Source of the DNA: Phycisphaerales bacterium
GTDB lineage: Bacteria; Planctomycetota; Phycisphaerae; Sedimentisphaerales; Anaerohalosphaeraceae
Direction: 5' to 3'
Assembly: GCA_011053245.1 (NCBI GenBank)
Contig: DRGS01000128.1
Coordinates: forward strand, 1 to 8,532
Length of the DNA stretch: 8,532 nt
The notes beneath the pieces were generated by a model that was not told where the DNA came from, did no database searches, and was given only the letters and a program-made list of their open reading frames with translations. The position numbers were made by a program, and so were the translations under genes. This document shows, piece by piece, positions 1 through 6,315 of the stretch. Each line of letters begins with the position of its first letter. Within the stretch, counting starts at the first letter, position 1.

Positions 1-1
1 C

Positions 2-178
2 AAGAGAGTTAAGCTCGCAAACAATCTCACATTAGTTGGAGTCAGGGATCATATTGAGTTATGGAACTCACAGGATTGGGAAAAATATCTTTCGGACAAC
101 CTTACCCAGTATCAAACCCAGGTGATGCAGGCAAGGCAAGCGGTACTGCAAAAGCAAAGCCGCGACATGGACCTTTAA
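2..178 (+). CDS. mraZ: Transcriptional regulator MraZ, C-terminal part (5' truncated by window)
   Basis: The last 58 residues of an open frame that enters from the left edge. The visible part reads KRVKLANNLTLVGVRDHIEL followed by WNSQDWEKYL, which matches the second SpoVT/AbrB-like half of MraZ (family pattern: V-LVG-x-(D/N)-x-(I/F)-E-(I/L)-W-x-x-x-x-W). A polar Gln-rich tail ending in MDL follows, much like the tails of other MraZ proteins. MraZ is a DNA-binding protein that commonly heads dcw clusters and represses its own operon by binding repeats upstream of itself; those repeats would lie outside this window. Immediately downstream is a small gene and then rsmH, the usual MraZ neighbour. 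The identification rests on a short segment plus context, and the N-terminal half cannot be examined. Confidence 0.88.
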   Translation, partial: KRVKLANNLTLVGVRDHIELWNSQDWEKYLSDNLTQYQTQVMQARQAVLQKQSRDMDL

Positions 179-182
179 GGAG
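177..182 (+). promoter_or_regulatory. Shine-Dalgarno site of the small gene at 191
   Basis: AAGGAG lies 8 nt before the ATG at 191 and overlaps the mraZ stop codon (TAA, 176-178). It is one of the two best ribosome binding sites in the window and is the main reason to treat the small frame downstream as translated. The overlap suggests translational coupling to mraZ. Confidence 0.75.
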
Positions 183-190
183 AAAACAAA

Positions 191-397
191 ATGTTTAACG
201 AACGGAATCATTTTAAGGTGGTTAACGAAAGCCTTTCCGGCCAAAGAGCAGTTGACGAAGATACGTTTTCTTCTGTCGCCGTTCTTGCCGAGAGACTTGA
301 AAGACTAAAGAGAACATCAAACATCTTTGCAAATATAACTTTCTCGCCCCAAGCCGAAGAACTGGCCTGCTGCGAGATGGTCTCAGCATTGAGTTAA
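191..397 (+). CDS. Small hypothetical protein between mraZ and rsmH (68 aa)
   Basis: I do not recognise this protein. It is a 68-residue soluble-looking protein with no signal peptide or membrane segment. Residues about 23-41 (DEDTFSSVAVLAERLERLK) look like an amphipathic, charged helix, and a Cys-Cys pair lies at 60-61 near the C-terminus. Support for translation is a strong AAGGAG 8 nt before the ATG, tight packing (12 nt after mraZ, 9 nt before the first rsmH ATG) and the same strand as its neighbours. The frame is the same as that of rsmH: its TAA at 395-397 is separated from the rsmH ATG at 407 by three sense codons. It could be a small lineage-specific regulator or partner in the dcw operon, or a translated leader for rsmH. 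An overlapping reverse-strand frame (222-569) has no support. Function is unknown. Confidence 0.6.
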   Translation: MFNERNHFKVVNESLSGQRAVDEDTFSSVAVLAERLERLKRTSNIFANITFSPQAEELACCEMVSALS

Positions 398-406
398 TCG
401 ATAACG

Positions 407-1339
407 ATGGAAAATGGATCGGTGAAAATGGATAACGAAAATTCACCGAATGAACATATACCCGTGTTAGCGGAGATATTGGCCGAACACATAAGCTTAC
501 CCAAGGATGGGATAATAGTCGACGCGACCGTAGGATATGGAGGTCACAGCGAAATGTTCGGTAGTACACTGGGCCCTGAGGGATTGATATTAGGGCTGGA
601 CGTTGATGAGGAATGCATCAAAAGGGCCCAAGTGAAATTGAACGACCTTAGTTGCAAAGTCTGCCTTGTACGAGAAAATTTCAGACACTTCGCAAAGGTA
701 GCCAAAAGCAACCGCATTGAAAAGGTCGATTTTATATTGGCGGACCTCGGCTTCTGTTCCGGACAGTTAACCGACCCCAAGCGAGGCCTGAGTTTTCAGG
801 AAAATATGCCGCTCGACATGAGGCTCGACAGCAGGCGAAGAAAGACCGCCGCTGATATTGTAAATAAGACAGACGAAAAGGCCCTTGCCGATCTGATATA
901 CGAATTCGGTCAGGAAAGAGCGTCGAGAAGGATCGCTCGTTTCATCGTTGAGCATCGAAAGACTCAGCAGATACGAACGACTACTCAACTGGCAATGATA
1001 GTATGCAGGGCATTGAATCAGCCCGCACATGGAAGAAGGAGCAAGATACATCCTGCAACGAAAACTTTTCAGGCTTTGAGGATCGCCGTAAATGACGAAC
1101 TCGGTAGCCTCAGGGAGTTTCTCGCTGCGGCGCCCGATATGCTAAAGCAGGGCGGAACTGTCGCCGTGATAAGTTTTCACAGCCTTGAGGACAAGATCGT
1201 AAAAGAAGATTTCAAACAGAATGCAAAGGATGCCCTGTACGAGCTAATTACAAAAAAACCGCTGACAGCTTCAAGGGACGAGGCCCGTCAGAATCCAAGG
1301 GCGAGAAGTGCAAAACTAAGAATAGCAAAACGTATTTAA
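407..1339 (+). CDS. rsmH: 16S rRNA (cytosine(1402)-N(4))-methyltransferase RsmH
   Basis: RsmH (MraW) uses S-adenosylmethionine to methylate N4 of cytosine 1402 in the 16S rRNA decoding centre. All family landmarks are present in order: HIPVL at residues 17-21, the SAM-binding DATVGYGGHS at 39-48, DLGFCSGQL at 113-121 (family DLGvSSpQLD), RGLSF and PLDMRLD at 126-141, HPATKTFQALRI and VNDEL at 215-232, ISFHSLED at 255-262, and the C-terminal NPRARSAKLR at 296-305. The length of 310 aa is normal. The start is uncertain. The first ATG (407) follows the upstream stop by 9 nt without a clear Shine-Dalgarno. An in-frame ATG at 428 would give a protein starting MDNENSPNEHIPVL, closer to the usual short lead before H-x-PVL. 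The gene is co-directional with mraZ as in most dcw clusters. The coding strand is G-rich, unlike the genes that follow. Confidence 0.97.
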   Translation: MENGSVKMDNENSPNEHIPVLAEILAEHISLPKDGIIVDATVGYGGHSEMFGSTLGPEGLILGLDVDEECIKRAQVKLNDLSCKVCLVRENFRHFAKVAKSNRIEKVDFILADLGFCSGQLTDPKRGLSFQENMPLDMRLDSRRRKTAADIVNKTDEKALADLIYEFGQERASRRIARFIVEHRKTQQIRTTTQLAMIVCRALNQPAHGRRSKIHPATKTFQALRIAVNDELGSLREFLAAAPDMLKQGGTVAVISFHSLEDKIVKEDFKQNAKDALYELITKKPLTASRDEARQNPRARSAKLRIAKRI

Positions 1340-1345
1340 AATATA

Positions 1346-1361
1346 TCGAAAAGGAGTTCGA
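1346..1361 (+). promoter_or_regulatory. Shine-Dalgarno of the LysM gene inside a perfect small inverted repeat
   Basis: TCGAA (1346-1350) and TTCGA (1357-1361) are perfect complements that flank exactly AAGGAG (1351-1356). In RNA this would place the ribosome binding site in a six-base loop, 2 nt before the ATG at 1364. The Shine-Dalgarno itself, 7 nt from the ATG, is well supported. The hairpin has a stem of only 5 bp, so folding and any regulatory role are inference. Confidence 0.6.
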
Positions 1362-1363
1362 AA

Positions 1364-2149
1364 ATGACCTCTGATGCTAAAATCGGTCTTTTATTAGGCG
1401 GGGCATTTATTGCCGTCATCGCCTTTCTTATCAACGGCCTGCCGGATCTTTACAAGGAGGCCCAGGCAAACGAAACCATCTCTAACTCTATTACAACGGC
1501 CGACAATCCTTCGCTATTGCTCGATCACAAAGCCGAACAAGCCGTTGAAATTATCGAAACAACCCAGCCCATCCAGATTGCCAGGAAAGAAACCATTCCG
1601 CCAAAGAGTTTTACCGAAGAACGTGACCGGTTCAAACTTCCCGGCAAGGTAACAGAAGTCGCTGTTGCCCACCGTCAGAAAGAATTTCTTAAAGCCGGCA
1701 AAATCCCCCAAACTTACATCGTCCAGTCCGGCGACAACATGGCTGTGATCGCAAAAAGATTTTACGGCTCCGAGTGGGGCAACAAAAGAGCTACCATCCA
1801 GAAAATGTTCGCCCTCAACGATGCTATCATCAGTTCACCCGATCGCATCAGAGTAGGAATGCGGATCGCCATCCCCTCCCTCTCTTCTATTGGCATCACT
1901 ACCTCGCAGAACAAACCCAACTTCTCAACGGGTTTCGTCAAGAAAGTAAAAAACGCCTTCGGAAAAGCCATCGCCGCTAAAAGGCCAGGCGTCTATTACG
2001 TCCAACCAGGCGACAGCCTATGGAAAATCGCACAGAACCACCTCGGCGACGGCAGCCGATACGAAGATATCGTCGAACTTAACGATGACATTATTGCTGA
2101 CTCCGAGGACATTACCGTCGGAATGCAGTTGAAATTGCCGCGACGTTAA
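1364..2149 (+). CDS. Membrane-anchored protein with two LysM domains, dcw-cluster associated
   Basis: A 261-residue protein with one N-terminal membrane segment at about residues 6-25 (KIGLLLGGAFIAVIAFLING) and no lipobox, so probably a bitopic anchor with the rest in the periplasm. A Thr/Glu/Lys-rich linker (about 30-115) leads to two LysM domains. The first is at about 117-172 (QTYIVQSGDNMAVIAKRFYG up to MRIAIPSL). The second is at about 210-259 (YYVQPGDSLWKIAQNHLGDG up to MQLKLP). A basic spacer (about 191-207) separates them. LysM modules bind N-acetylglucosamine-containing glycans such as peptidoglycan. There is no catalytic domain, so a structural or scaffolding role is likely. Placement between rsmH and an ftsL-like gene, 17 nt before the latter, suggests work with the divisome. 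It has its own AAGGAG site. From here rightwards the + strand is C-rich, opposite to rsmH. Confidence 0.9.
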   Translation: MTSDAKIGLLLGGAFIAVIAFLINGLPDLYKEAQANETISNSITTADNPSLLLDHKAEQAVEIIETTQPIQIARKETIPPKSFTEERDRFKLPGKVTEVAVAHRQKEFLKAGKIPQTYIVQSGDNMAVIAKRFYGSEWGNKRATIQKMFALNDAIISSPDRIRVGMRIAIPSLSSIGITTSQNKPNFSTGFVKKVKNAFGKAIAAKRPGVYYVQPGDSLWKIAQNHLGDGSRYEDIVELNDDIIADSEDITVGMQLKLPRR

Positions 2150-2166
2150 GACCACCAGGTGCGCCT

Positions 2167-2394
2167 ATGTCAAGATCACGTCTTATCTTCATCGTCTTTT
2201 ACTTCACCGCCGTCCTGATAACCGTCGTCCATCTGCGAACAGCATCAAACAAAATATTTTACCGGTACCGCTCCGGATACATCGCCCAGAGCAAACTAAA
2301 GCAGCAATTATGGCAAAAACAGCTCCAGCTTCAAATGCTAAAAAACCCCGACGCCATCTCAGAACACACTAACGACAATCGCCCAAGCGAGTAG
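2167..2394 (+). CDS. ftsL: FtsL-like small bitopic division protein
   Basis: A 75-residue protein with the FtsL layout: a short basic N-terminus (MSRSR), one membrane segment at about 6-22 (LIFIVFYFTAVLITVVH), then a helical, Gln/Leu/Lys-rich segment at about 38-60 (YIAQSKLKQQLWQKQLQLQM) that could form a coiled coil, and a polar tail. FtsL pairs with FtsB and FtsQ through such a coiled coil and activates FtsW-FtsI septal synthesis. FtsL sequences are poorly conserved, so the call rests on topology, size and position: the gene lies directly before ftsI, where ftsL normally is. A weak AGGTG lies 5 nt before the ATG. The gene follows the LysM gene by 17 nt and precedes ftsI by 8 nt, consistent with one operon. 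It could instead be a functionally different bitopic protein. Confidence 0.68.
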   Translation: MSRSRLIFIVFYFTAVLITVVHLRTASNKIFYRYRSGYIAQSKLKQQLWQKQLQLQMLKNPDAISEHTNDNRPSE

Positions 2395-2402
2395 AATACA
2401 TA

Positions 2403-4103
2403 ATGAAAAACAAAACAATTCTCATTTTCATACCCTCGCTTCTGATAGCCGTATTCTGCCTCCTCGCATGGCGAATATTTCATCTTCAATACGTCCGCGC
2501 CGACCATTACAGCAAAACCAGCCAAAGGCAGCAAAACGCCGTCATAACCCAAAGCCCCCAGCGAGGCATCATAGTCGACCGTCGCAACCGCATCTTAGCC
2601 GCAAGCAACATAATCGAAACCGTATTCGCCGAACCACGCGCTTTCGCAGACGTCGATCGCCTAAAAGACACCGCCGCTCGCCTCCAGCCCATCATCGGCA
2701 TCGGCGCCCACAAAATTTCCGAGATCATACACGAAAGCTCCAACCCCGGCTTCGTCAAAATAAAATCTCCCATATCCGCCTCCGAACGAGACCAGATAAA
2801 TGCCGCCCGAATGCCCGCCATCGGCGTCCAGTCAAACTGGCAAAGATACTACCCCATGCACGCGCTGACTTCCCACATCGTAGGGTTCGTCGGCGTTGAC
2901 CAACTCGGACTCGACGGCGTCGAACTAAAGTACAACGAAAAACTCAAAGGCACGCCTGGCCGCGACATCTTCGTAGTCGACGCATTCCGCAAGCCCTTAA
3001 GCGCACGCGACACCGACCAGAGCCTCACTGACGGCTCCGGAATGATCCTCACCATCGACTCGGTAATTCAGCAATTCGTACGCGCCGCACTCGTCAAACA
3101 GGTCAAAGCCTACAACGCAGAATCCGCCACCGCCGTCGTCATGGACCCCTACACCGGAGCGATCCTCGCAATGGTCTCGATCCCCGATTACGACCCCGCT
3201 ACCTATTCAAAAGCAACCCCCGACCAGCTCCGCAACCGCGCACTCACCGACCCATTTGAACCCGGCAGCATCTTCAAACCAATCGTAGCCGCCATCGCTC
3301 TCGACAGCGGACTCGTCAACACCACCCAAAAGTTCTACTGCGAAAAGGGAAACTACCACGGCAAAGGATTCGGACGCATAGGCGAATGGGGCAACCACCG
3401 CTTCGAGGACCTAACCGTAAAGCAGATACTAATAGAGTCCAGCAATATCGGCATGGCAAAGATCGGCCAGAAACTCGGCAAGAAAAAACTATACGACGGC
3501 GTAAAGCTATTCGGCTTCGGCACAAAAACAGGCATCGATCTGCCCGGTGAAGATAGCGGCATCGTTCGCCCCTTAAAAAAATGGGACGGATACAGCGTAA
3601 CAAGAATACCCTACGGCCACGAGATAAACGTAACCACCTTACAGATCGCACGCGCCTATTGCGTCCTCGCAAACGGCGGCAGCATGGTCACACCATATCT
3701 ACTCAGGGCTGTCATAAACGACAAGGGCGACATCACCAAGTTCCCACCCAAAAAAAATCTCGCCGGAAAAGTCATAAACCCAGACATAGCCAACTGGATC
3801 GTCCGCCAGGCACTTACCGGCGTCGTCAATGAAGGAACCGGCAAAGAAGCCGCACTCAAAAAATGGCAACTATTCGGAAAAACAGGAACCGCCAACATCG
3901 CTACCGCAGGACAATACGACGAGACGAACTATGTAACATCTTTCGCCGGAGGAGGCCCCGCAGAAAAACCCGCGGTAGTAGTCGTAGTATCAATACGAAA
4001 ACCGGATAAGAGCCTCAAAAAAGGATACAGCGGCGGAAGAGTAGCCGCCCCCCTATTCGGTGAAATAATGCAAAAAATACTAACCTACCTCGAAAACCAA
4101 TAA
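2403..4103 (+). CDS. ftsI: Peptidoglycan D,D-transpeptidase FtsI (PBP3-type, class B)
   Basis: A 566-aa class B penicillin-binding protein that cross-links septal peptidoglycan in the periplasm. There is one membrane anchor at about residues 5-24, then the pedestal domain beginning with RGIIVDRRNRILA (54-66). The transpeptidase domain starts near 238 with SATAVVMDPYTGAILAMVSI (241-260). Active-site motifs are complete: SxxK at S289-I-F-K292 within EPGSIFKP, SxN at S347-N348 within ESSNIGMAKIG, and KTGT at 493-496 within LFGKTGTAN. The C-terminal GGRVAAPLFGEI is typical of FtsI/SpoVD enzymes, and there is no PASTA tail. The class B PBP next to rsmH and ftsL is the division enzyme in most bacteria, which favours FtsI over PBP2. 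No strong Shine-Dalgarno is visible, so expression may be coupled to the ftsL-like gene whose stop is 8 nt upstream. The usual followers murE/murF are absent; the next gene is convergent. Confidence 0.95.
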   Translation: MKNKTILIFIPSLLIAVFCLLAWRIFHLQYVRADHYSKTSQRQQNAVITQSPQRGIIVDRRNRILAASNIIETVFAEPRAFADVDRLKDTAARLQPIIGIGAHKISEIIHESSNPGFVKIKSPISASERDQINAARMPAIGVQSNWQRYYPMHALTSHIVGFVGVDQLGLDGVELKYNEKLKGTPGRDIFVVDAFRKPLSARDTDQSLTDGSGMILTIDSVIQQFVRAALVKQVKAYNAESATAVVMDPYTGAILAMVSIPDYDPATYSKATPDQLRNRALTDPFEPGSIFKPIVAAIALDSGLVNTTQKFYCEKGNYHGKGFGRIGEWGNHRFEDLTVKQILIESSNIGMAKIGQKLGKKKLYDGVKLFGFGTKTGIDLPGEDSGIVRPLKKWDGYSVTRIPYGHEINVTTLQIARAYCVLANGGSMVTPYLLRAVINDKGDITKFPPKKNLAGKVINPDIANWIVRQALTGVVNEGTGKEAALKKWQLFGKTGTANIATAGQYDETNYVTSFAGGGPAEKPAVVVVVSIRKPDKSLKKGYSGGRVAAPLFGEIMQKILTYLENQ

Positions 4104-4113
4104 CCAGCATTCG
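4104..4113. other. 10-nt convergent junction without a terminator
   Basis: Only ten bases separate the ftsI stop (4101-4103) and the PBP2-gene stop (4114-4116). The only inverted repeat here is the weak TTCG (4110-4113) / CGAA (4119-4122) with a 5-nt loop; on the + strand a run of five T follows at 4127-4131. A 4-bp stem is too weak to call a terminator, and nothing comparable precedes a T-run on the - strand. Each transcript therefore probably runs some way into the opposite gene. Confidence 0.55.
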
Positions 4114-6315
4114 TTACTCGAACATCTTTTTCAAACTCTCATCAAGCTCAACTTCCTTAATGCTCCCCTCCATCCGCTGACCGATATACCCGGCTTCGTT
4201 ACACATTACCAAAATCTTCTCCATCAACGGTGCCGCCTGACCGCCGCCTCTTTCCCCCCCTTCGAGGATCAGTGCAAACGCAACCGCCCTGCCAAGACGA
4301 TCCTCGGCAAAACCAGCGAACAAAGCATGCTCCGGGTCCGTCGTCGATCCCGTCTTACCGAAAACTTTCACATCCCTTGCATGAAGCAAACTGCCCTTAA
4401 AGGCCGTATTCGCCGTCCCCCCCGCTTCCATAACAACCGCACGCATCCCGTCCCGTACGGTCGCGATCGTGTGCGCAGACACACCAATATCCATTTGCCT
4501 CTGCTCTACATGTTCATACTCTTCGATAAAAAGTCGCGGCGATTTATATATCCCGTCCCTCGCGATGGCCGCAAAAGCATTGGCCAACTGCAAAACCGTC
4601 ACACGCAGCCCAGCTTGACCGATACCGAACATTCGTTTATCAAACTTTTCGAGCCGCGAGATGTCCTCAAATGTTAGTATCTTGCCGTAGGGTATCTTAG
4701 TTGATATTTGCCCCGCCGACTGCCTCAGATTACCATTGACCCCTTGGTCCCTGTTCAAAATCGCCAACTGCTCTTCAAAAGAAGGCGACTCAATGATCCT
4801 CTGCCCGAATCCGAAATCGTAAAGCCACCCTTGAAGCACCTTTCCATCAAGCCGATTGGCAAGTCTCGAAAAATAAACATTGCAACTGCCCCGAATCGCG
4901 TTGCGACCGATATTGCCGTCCTCATCGGCCCACCGCCAGTCATGACAGCCGCCCTTGCGCCAGAGAAGACAATTCGGCCAACCCCTCGGCGCTTTGTTAC
5001 CAGGACAAGATATAATATCCCCGCTACCGATCTTCCCCTCCTGCATACCCGCGATCAGTATCACAGGCTTGATAGTCGAACCCGGCGGATACAACTCGTA
5101 CAGCGACTTATTTATCATCGGAGCCCCCACCGCGTCACGAATATCGTTATAATCTCGCCTTACCGTATTAAGATCGTAAACCGGCACCGAAACCAGCGAC
5201 AGAATATCGCCCGTACCAACATCGATAACCACCGCACCGGTAGCCGTATGGAATTCAGGATTAAGGTTCGGGTCCGCAAGAAACTCTTCAATACTTCCCT
5301 GCAAATTGATGTCGATAGAAAGCCTCACATCCTCGCCGAACTGTGCATCTTTGCCGAGATATTCAAGTTTCTCGCCGTCTTTATCATATGTAACTTCACC
5401 CCGCCTGCCTCGCAATACCGCCTCGCATATCTTTTCTACTCCGCCCTTGCCGGCAACTTCACCGGCCATATACCTGGAATATTTATCATCGGCAAAAAGT
5501 TTCTTATCGCTTTCCCCCGCAGGACCGGCCCAGCCGATTATCTGACAAGCAGCGGATTTATAAGGATAGACCCTCACGCCTACCGGCAGTATCTCAAGCT
5601 CTTTGATGCCCGCAATTGTCCGCTGAGCATCTAACAATTCAGCATCGCTTTTCAGTTCGACCAGCGGCTTGCTCTTAAACATCTCCGACAGCCTGACCTT
5701 CATGATCAACCTGAGTCGTTCGTTCGCATCGGGTTCTTCAAGATCGAAATTCTCAAACGCAACTTTGTGCGTAATATATTTGCCTTTAGCTTTATACTCG
5801 GCGATGATCTCGGAATTGGGAAACTCCCACAGCCACGCAAAGAAACGCCGGCTATCCCACATCTTGTCGTTGATCTCCCTGATCTTCTCTTCGATCTTCT
5901 CACGATCCGTCGATTTGAATTCAGCGCAAGCTTCAAGCACTCTCATCAGCGTCGCCAACCTATCGGAATACTCATTGCGGATCTCGGTCTCGGCCTGCTC
6001 ACGCGTCATATCGTCATTCCGACGTATCTCAGATTGAATTTTCCCCTCCCAGAAGCGGTCGTCCATCAAACGCGTCAATTGATAATTGATCTGAACGTAA
6101 AAAACCGGCTTATCCATTGCCAGAGTATTGCCGTTACGGTCAAAAATGGAACCCCTCACCGTCGGAAGCTGAACTGGAGGCAGGATGCGGGCCGCTTCGA
6201 TCGCGCTGCGGTATTCGTTGCGCTTCAGAACCTGCAAATACGCCAGGCGGCCAAGACATACAAAAACCGCGACAAAGCATATTGATATTAAAACGTGTAA
6301 ACGTTGCTTGTACAT
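4114..6315 (-). CDS. mrdA: Peptidoglycan D,D-transpeptidase PBP2 (elongasome, class B), enlarged
   Basis: A class B penicillin-binding protein of 733 aa, about 100 longer than E. coli PBP2. It cross-links side-wall peptidoglycan with RodA under MreBCD control. A membrane anchor lies at about residues 8-27, then the pedestal starts with VRGSIFDRNGNTLAMDKP (53-70). Residues about 83-235 are highly charged and helical and hold most of the extra length. The head region resumes at GVRVYPYKSAACQIIGWAGP (246-265). Active-site motifs are S413-T-I-K416 in PPGSTIKP, S477-C-N479, and KTGS at 654-657. C437, C449, C457 and H458, between SxxK and SxN, follow the CPG...C...GH layout of PBP2 enzymes. The family GIGQG-x-x-x-TPLQ appears as GIGQAGLRVTVLQ (564-576). 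TGA directly precedes the ATG in frame, so this is the first possible start; no strong Shine-Dalgarno is visible. It is the last gene seen of mreBCD-pbp2; rodA does not follow. Confidence 0.94.
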   Translation of the reverse strand: MYKQRLHVLISICFVAVFVCLGRLAYLQVLKRNEYRSAIEAARILPPVQLPTVRGSIFDRNGNTLAMDKPVFYVQINYQLTRLMDDRFWEGKIQSEIRRNDDMTREQAETEIRNEYSDRLATLMRVLEACAEFKSTDREKIEEKIREINDKMWDSRRFFAWLWEFPNSEIIAEYKAKGKYITHKVAFENFDLEEPDANERLRLIMKVRLSEMFKSKPLVELKSDAELLDAQRTIAGIKELEILPVGVRVYPYKSAACQIIGWAGPAGESDKKLFADDKYSRYMAGEVAGKGGVEKICEAVLRGRRGEVTYDKDGEKLEYLGKDAQFGEDVRLSIDINLQGSIEEFLADPNLNPEFHTATGAVVIDVGTGDILSLVSVPVYDLNTVRRDYNDIRDAVGAPMINKSLYELYPPGSTIKPVILIAGMQEGKIGSGDIISCPGNKAPRGWPNCLLWRKGGCHDWRWADEDGNIGRNAIRGSCNVYFSRLANRLDGKVLQGWLYDFGFGQRIIESPSFEEQLAILNRDQGVNGNLRQSAGQISTKIPYGKILTFEDISRLEKFDKRMFGIGQAGLRVTVLQLANAFAAIARDGIYKSPRLFIEEYEHVEQRQMDIGVSAHTIATVRDGMRAVVMEAGGTANTAFKGSLLHARDVKVFGKTGSTTDPEHALFAGFAEDRLGRAVAFALILEGGERGGGQAAPLMEKILVMCNEAGYIGQRMEGSIKEVELDESLKKMFE

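Noticed and set aside
222..569. Reverse-strand 115-codon frame over the small gene and the rsmH start
   Set aside because: It overlaps two forward genes with better evidence, has a Ser/Arg/Pro-rich product, and no ribosome site was seen.
2468..2899. Arg/His-rich 143-codon frame overlapping ftsI on the same strand
   Set aside because: It is an out-of-frame reading of the C-rich ftsI sequence with extreme Arg/Pro/His content and no motif.
3316..3672. Reverse-strand frame (118 codons) over the ftsI active-site region
   Set aside because: It is antisense to the SxxK-SxN region of ftsI, and its Arg/Leu/Ser-rich composition is typical of a shadow frame.
4110..4131. TTCG/CGAA repeat followed by TTTTT as an ftsI terminator
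   Set aside because: The stem is only 4 bp and the T-run begins 4 nt after it, inside the PBP2 coding region; too weak to call.
4708..5634. Long + strand open frame (308 codons) inside the PBP2 gene
   Set aside because: It lies wholly antisense to a clear PBP2 coding region with intact motifs. Its product is rich in Arg, Pro, Ile and His with no domain, and no ribosome site was seen; it is a shadow of codon bias.
5767..6285. + strand frame of 172 codons antisense to the PBP2 N-terminus
   Set aside because: It covers the anchor and pedestal of PBP2 in reverse, with no start signal or recognisable domain.
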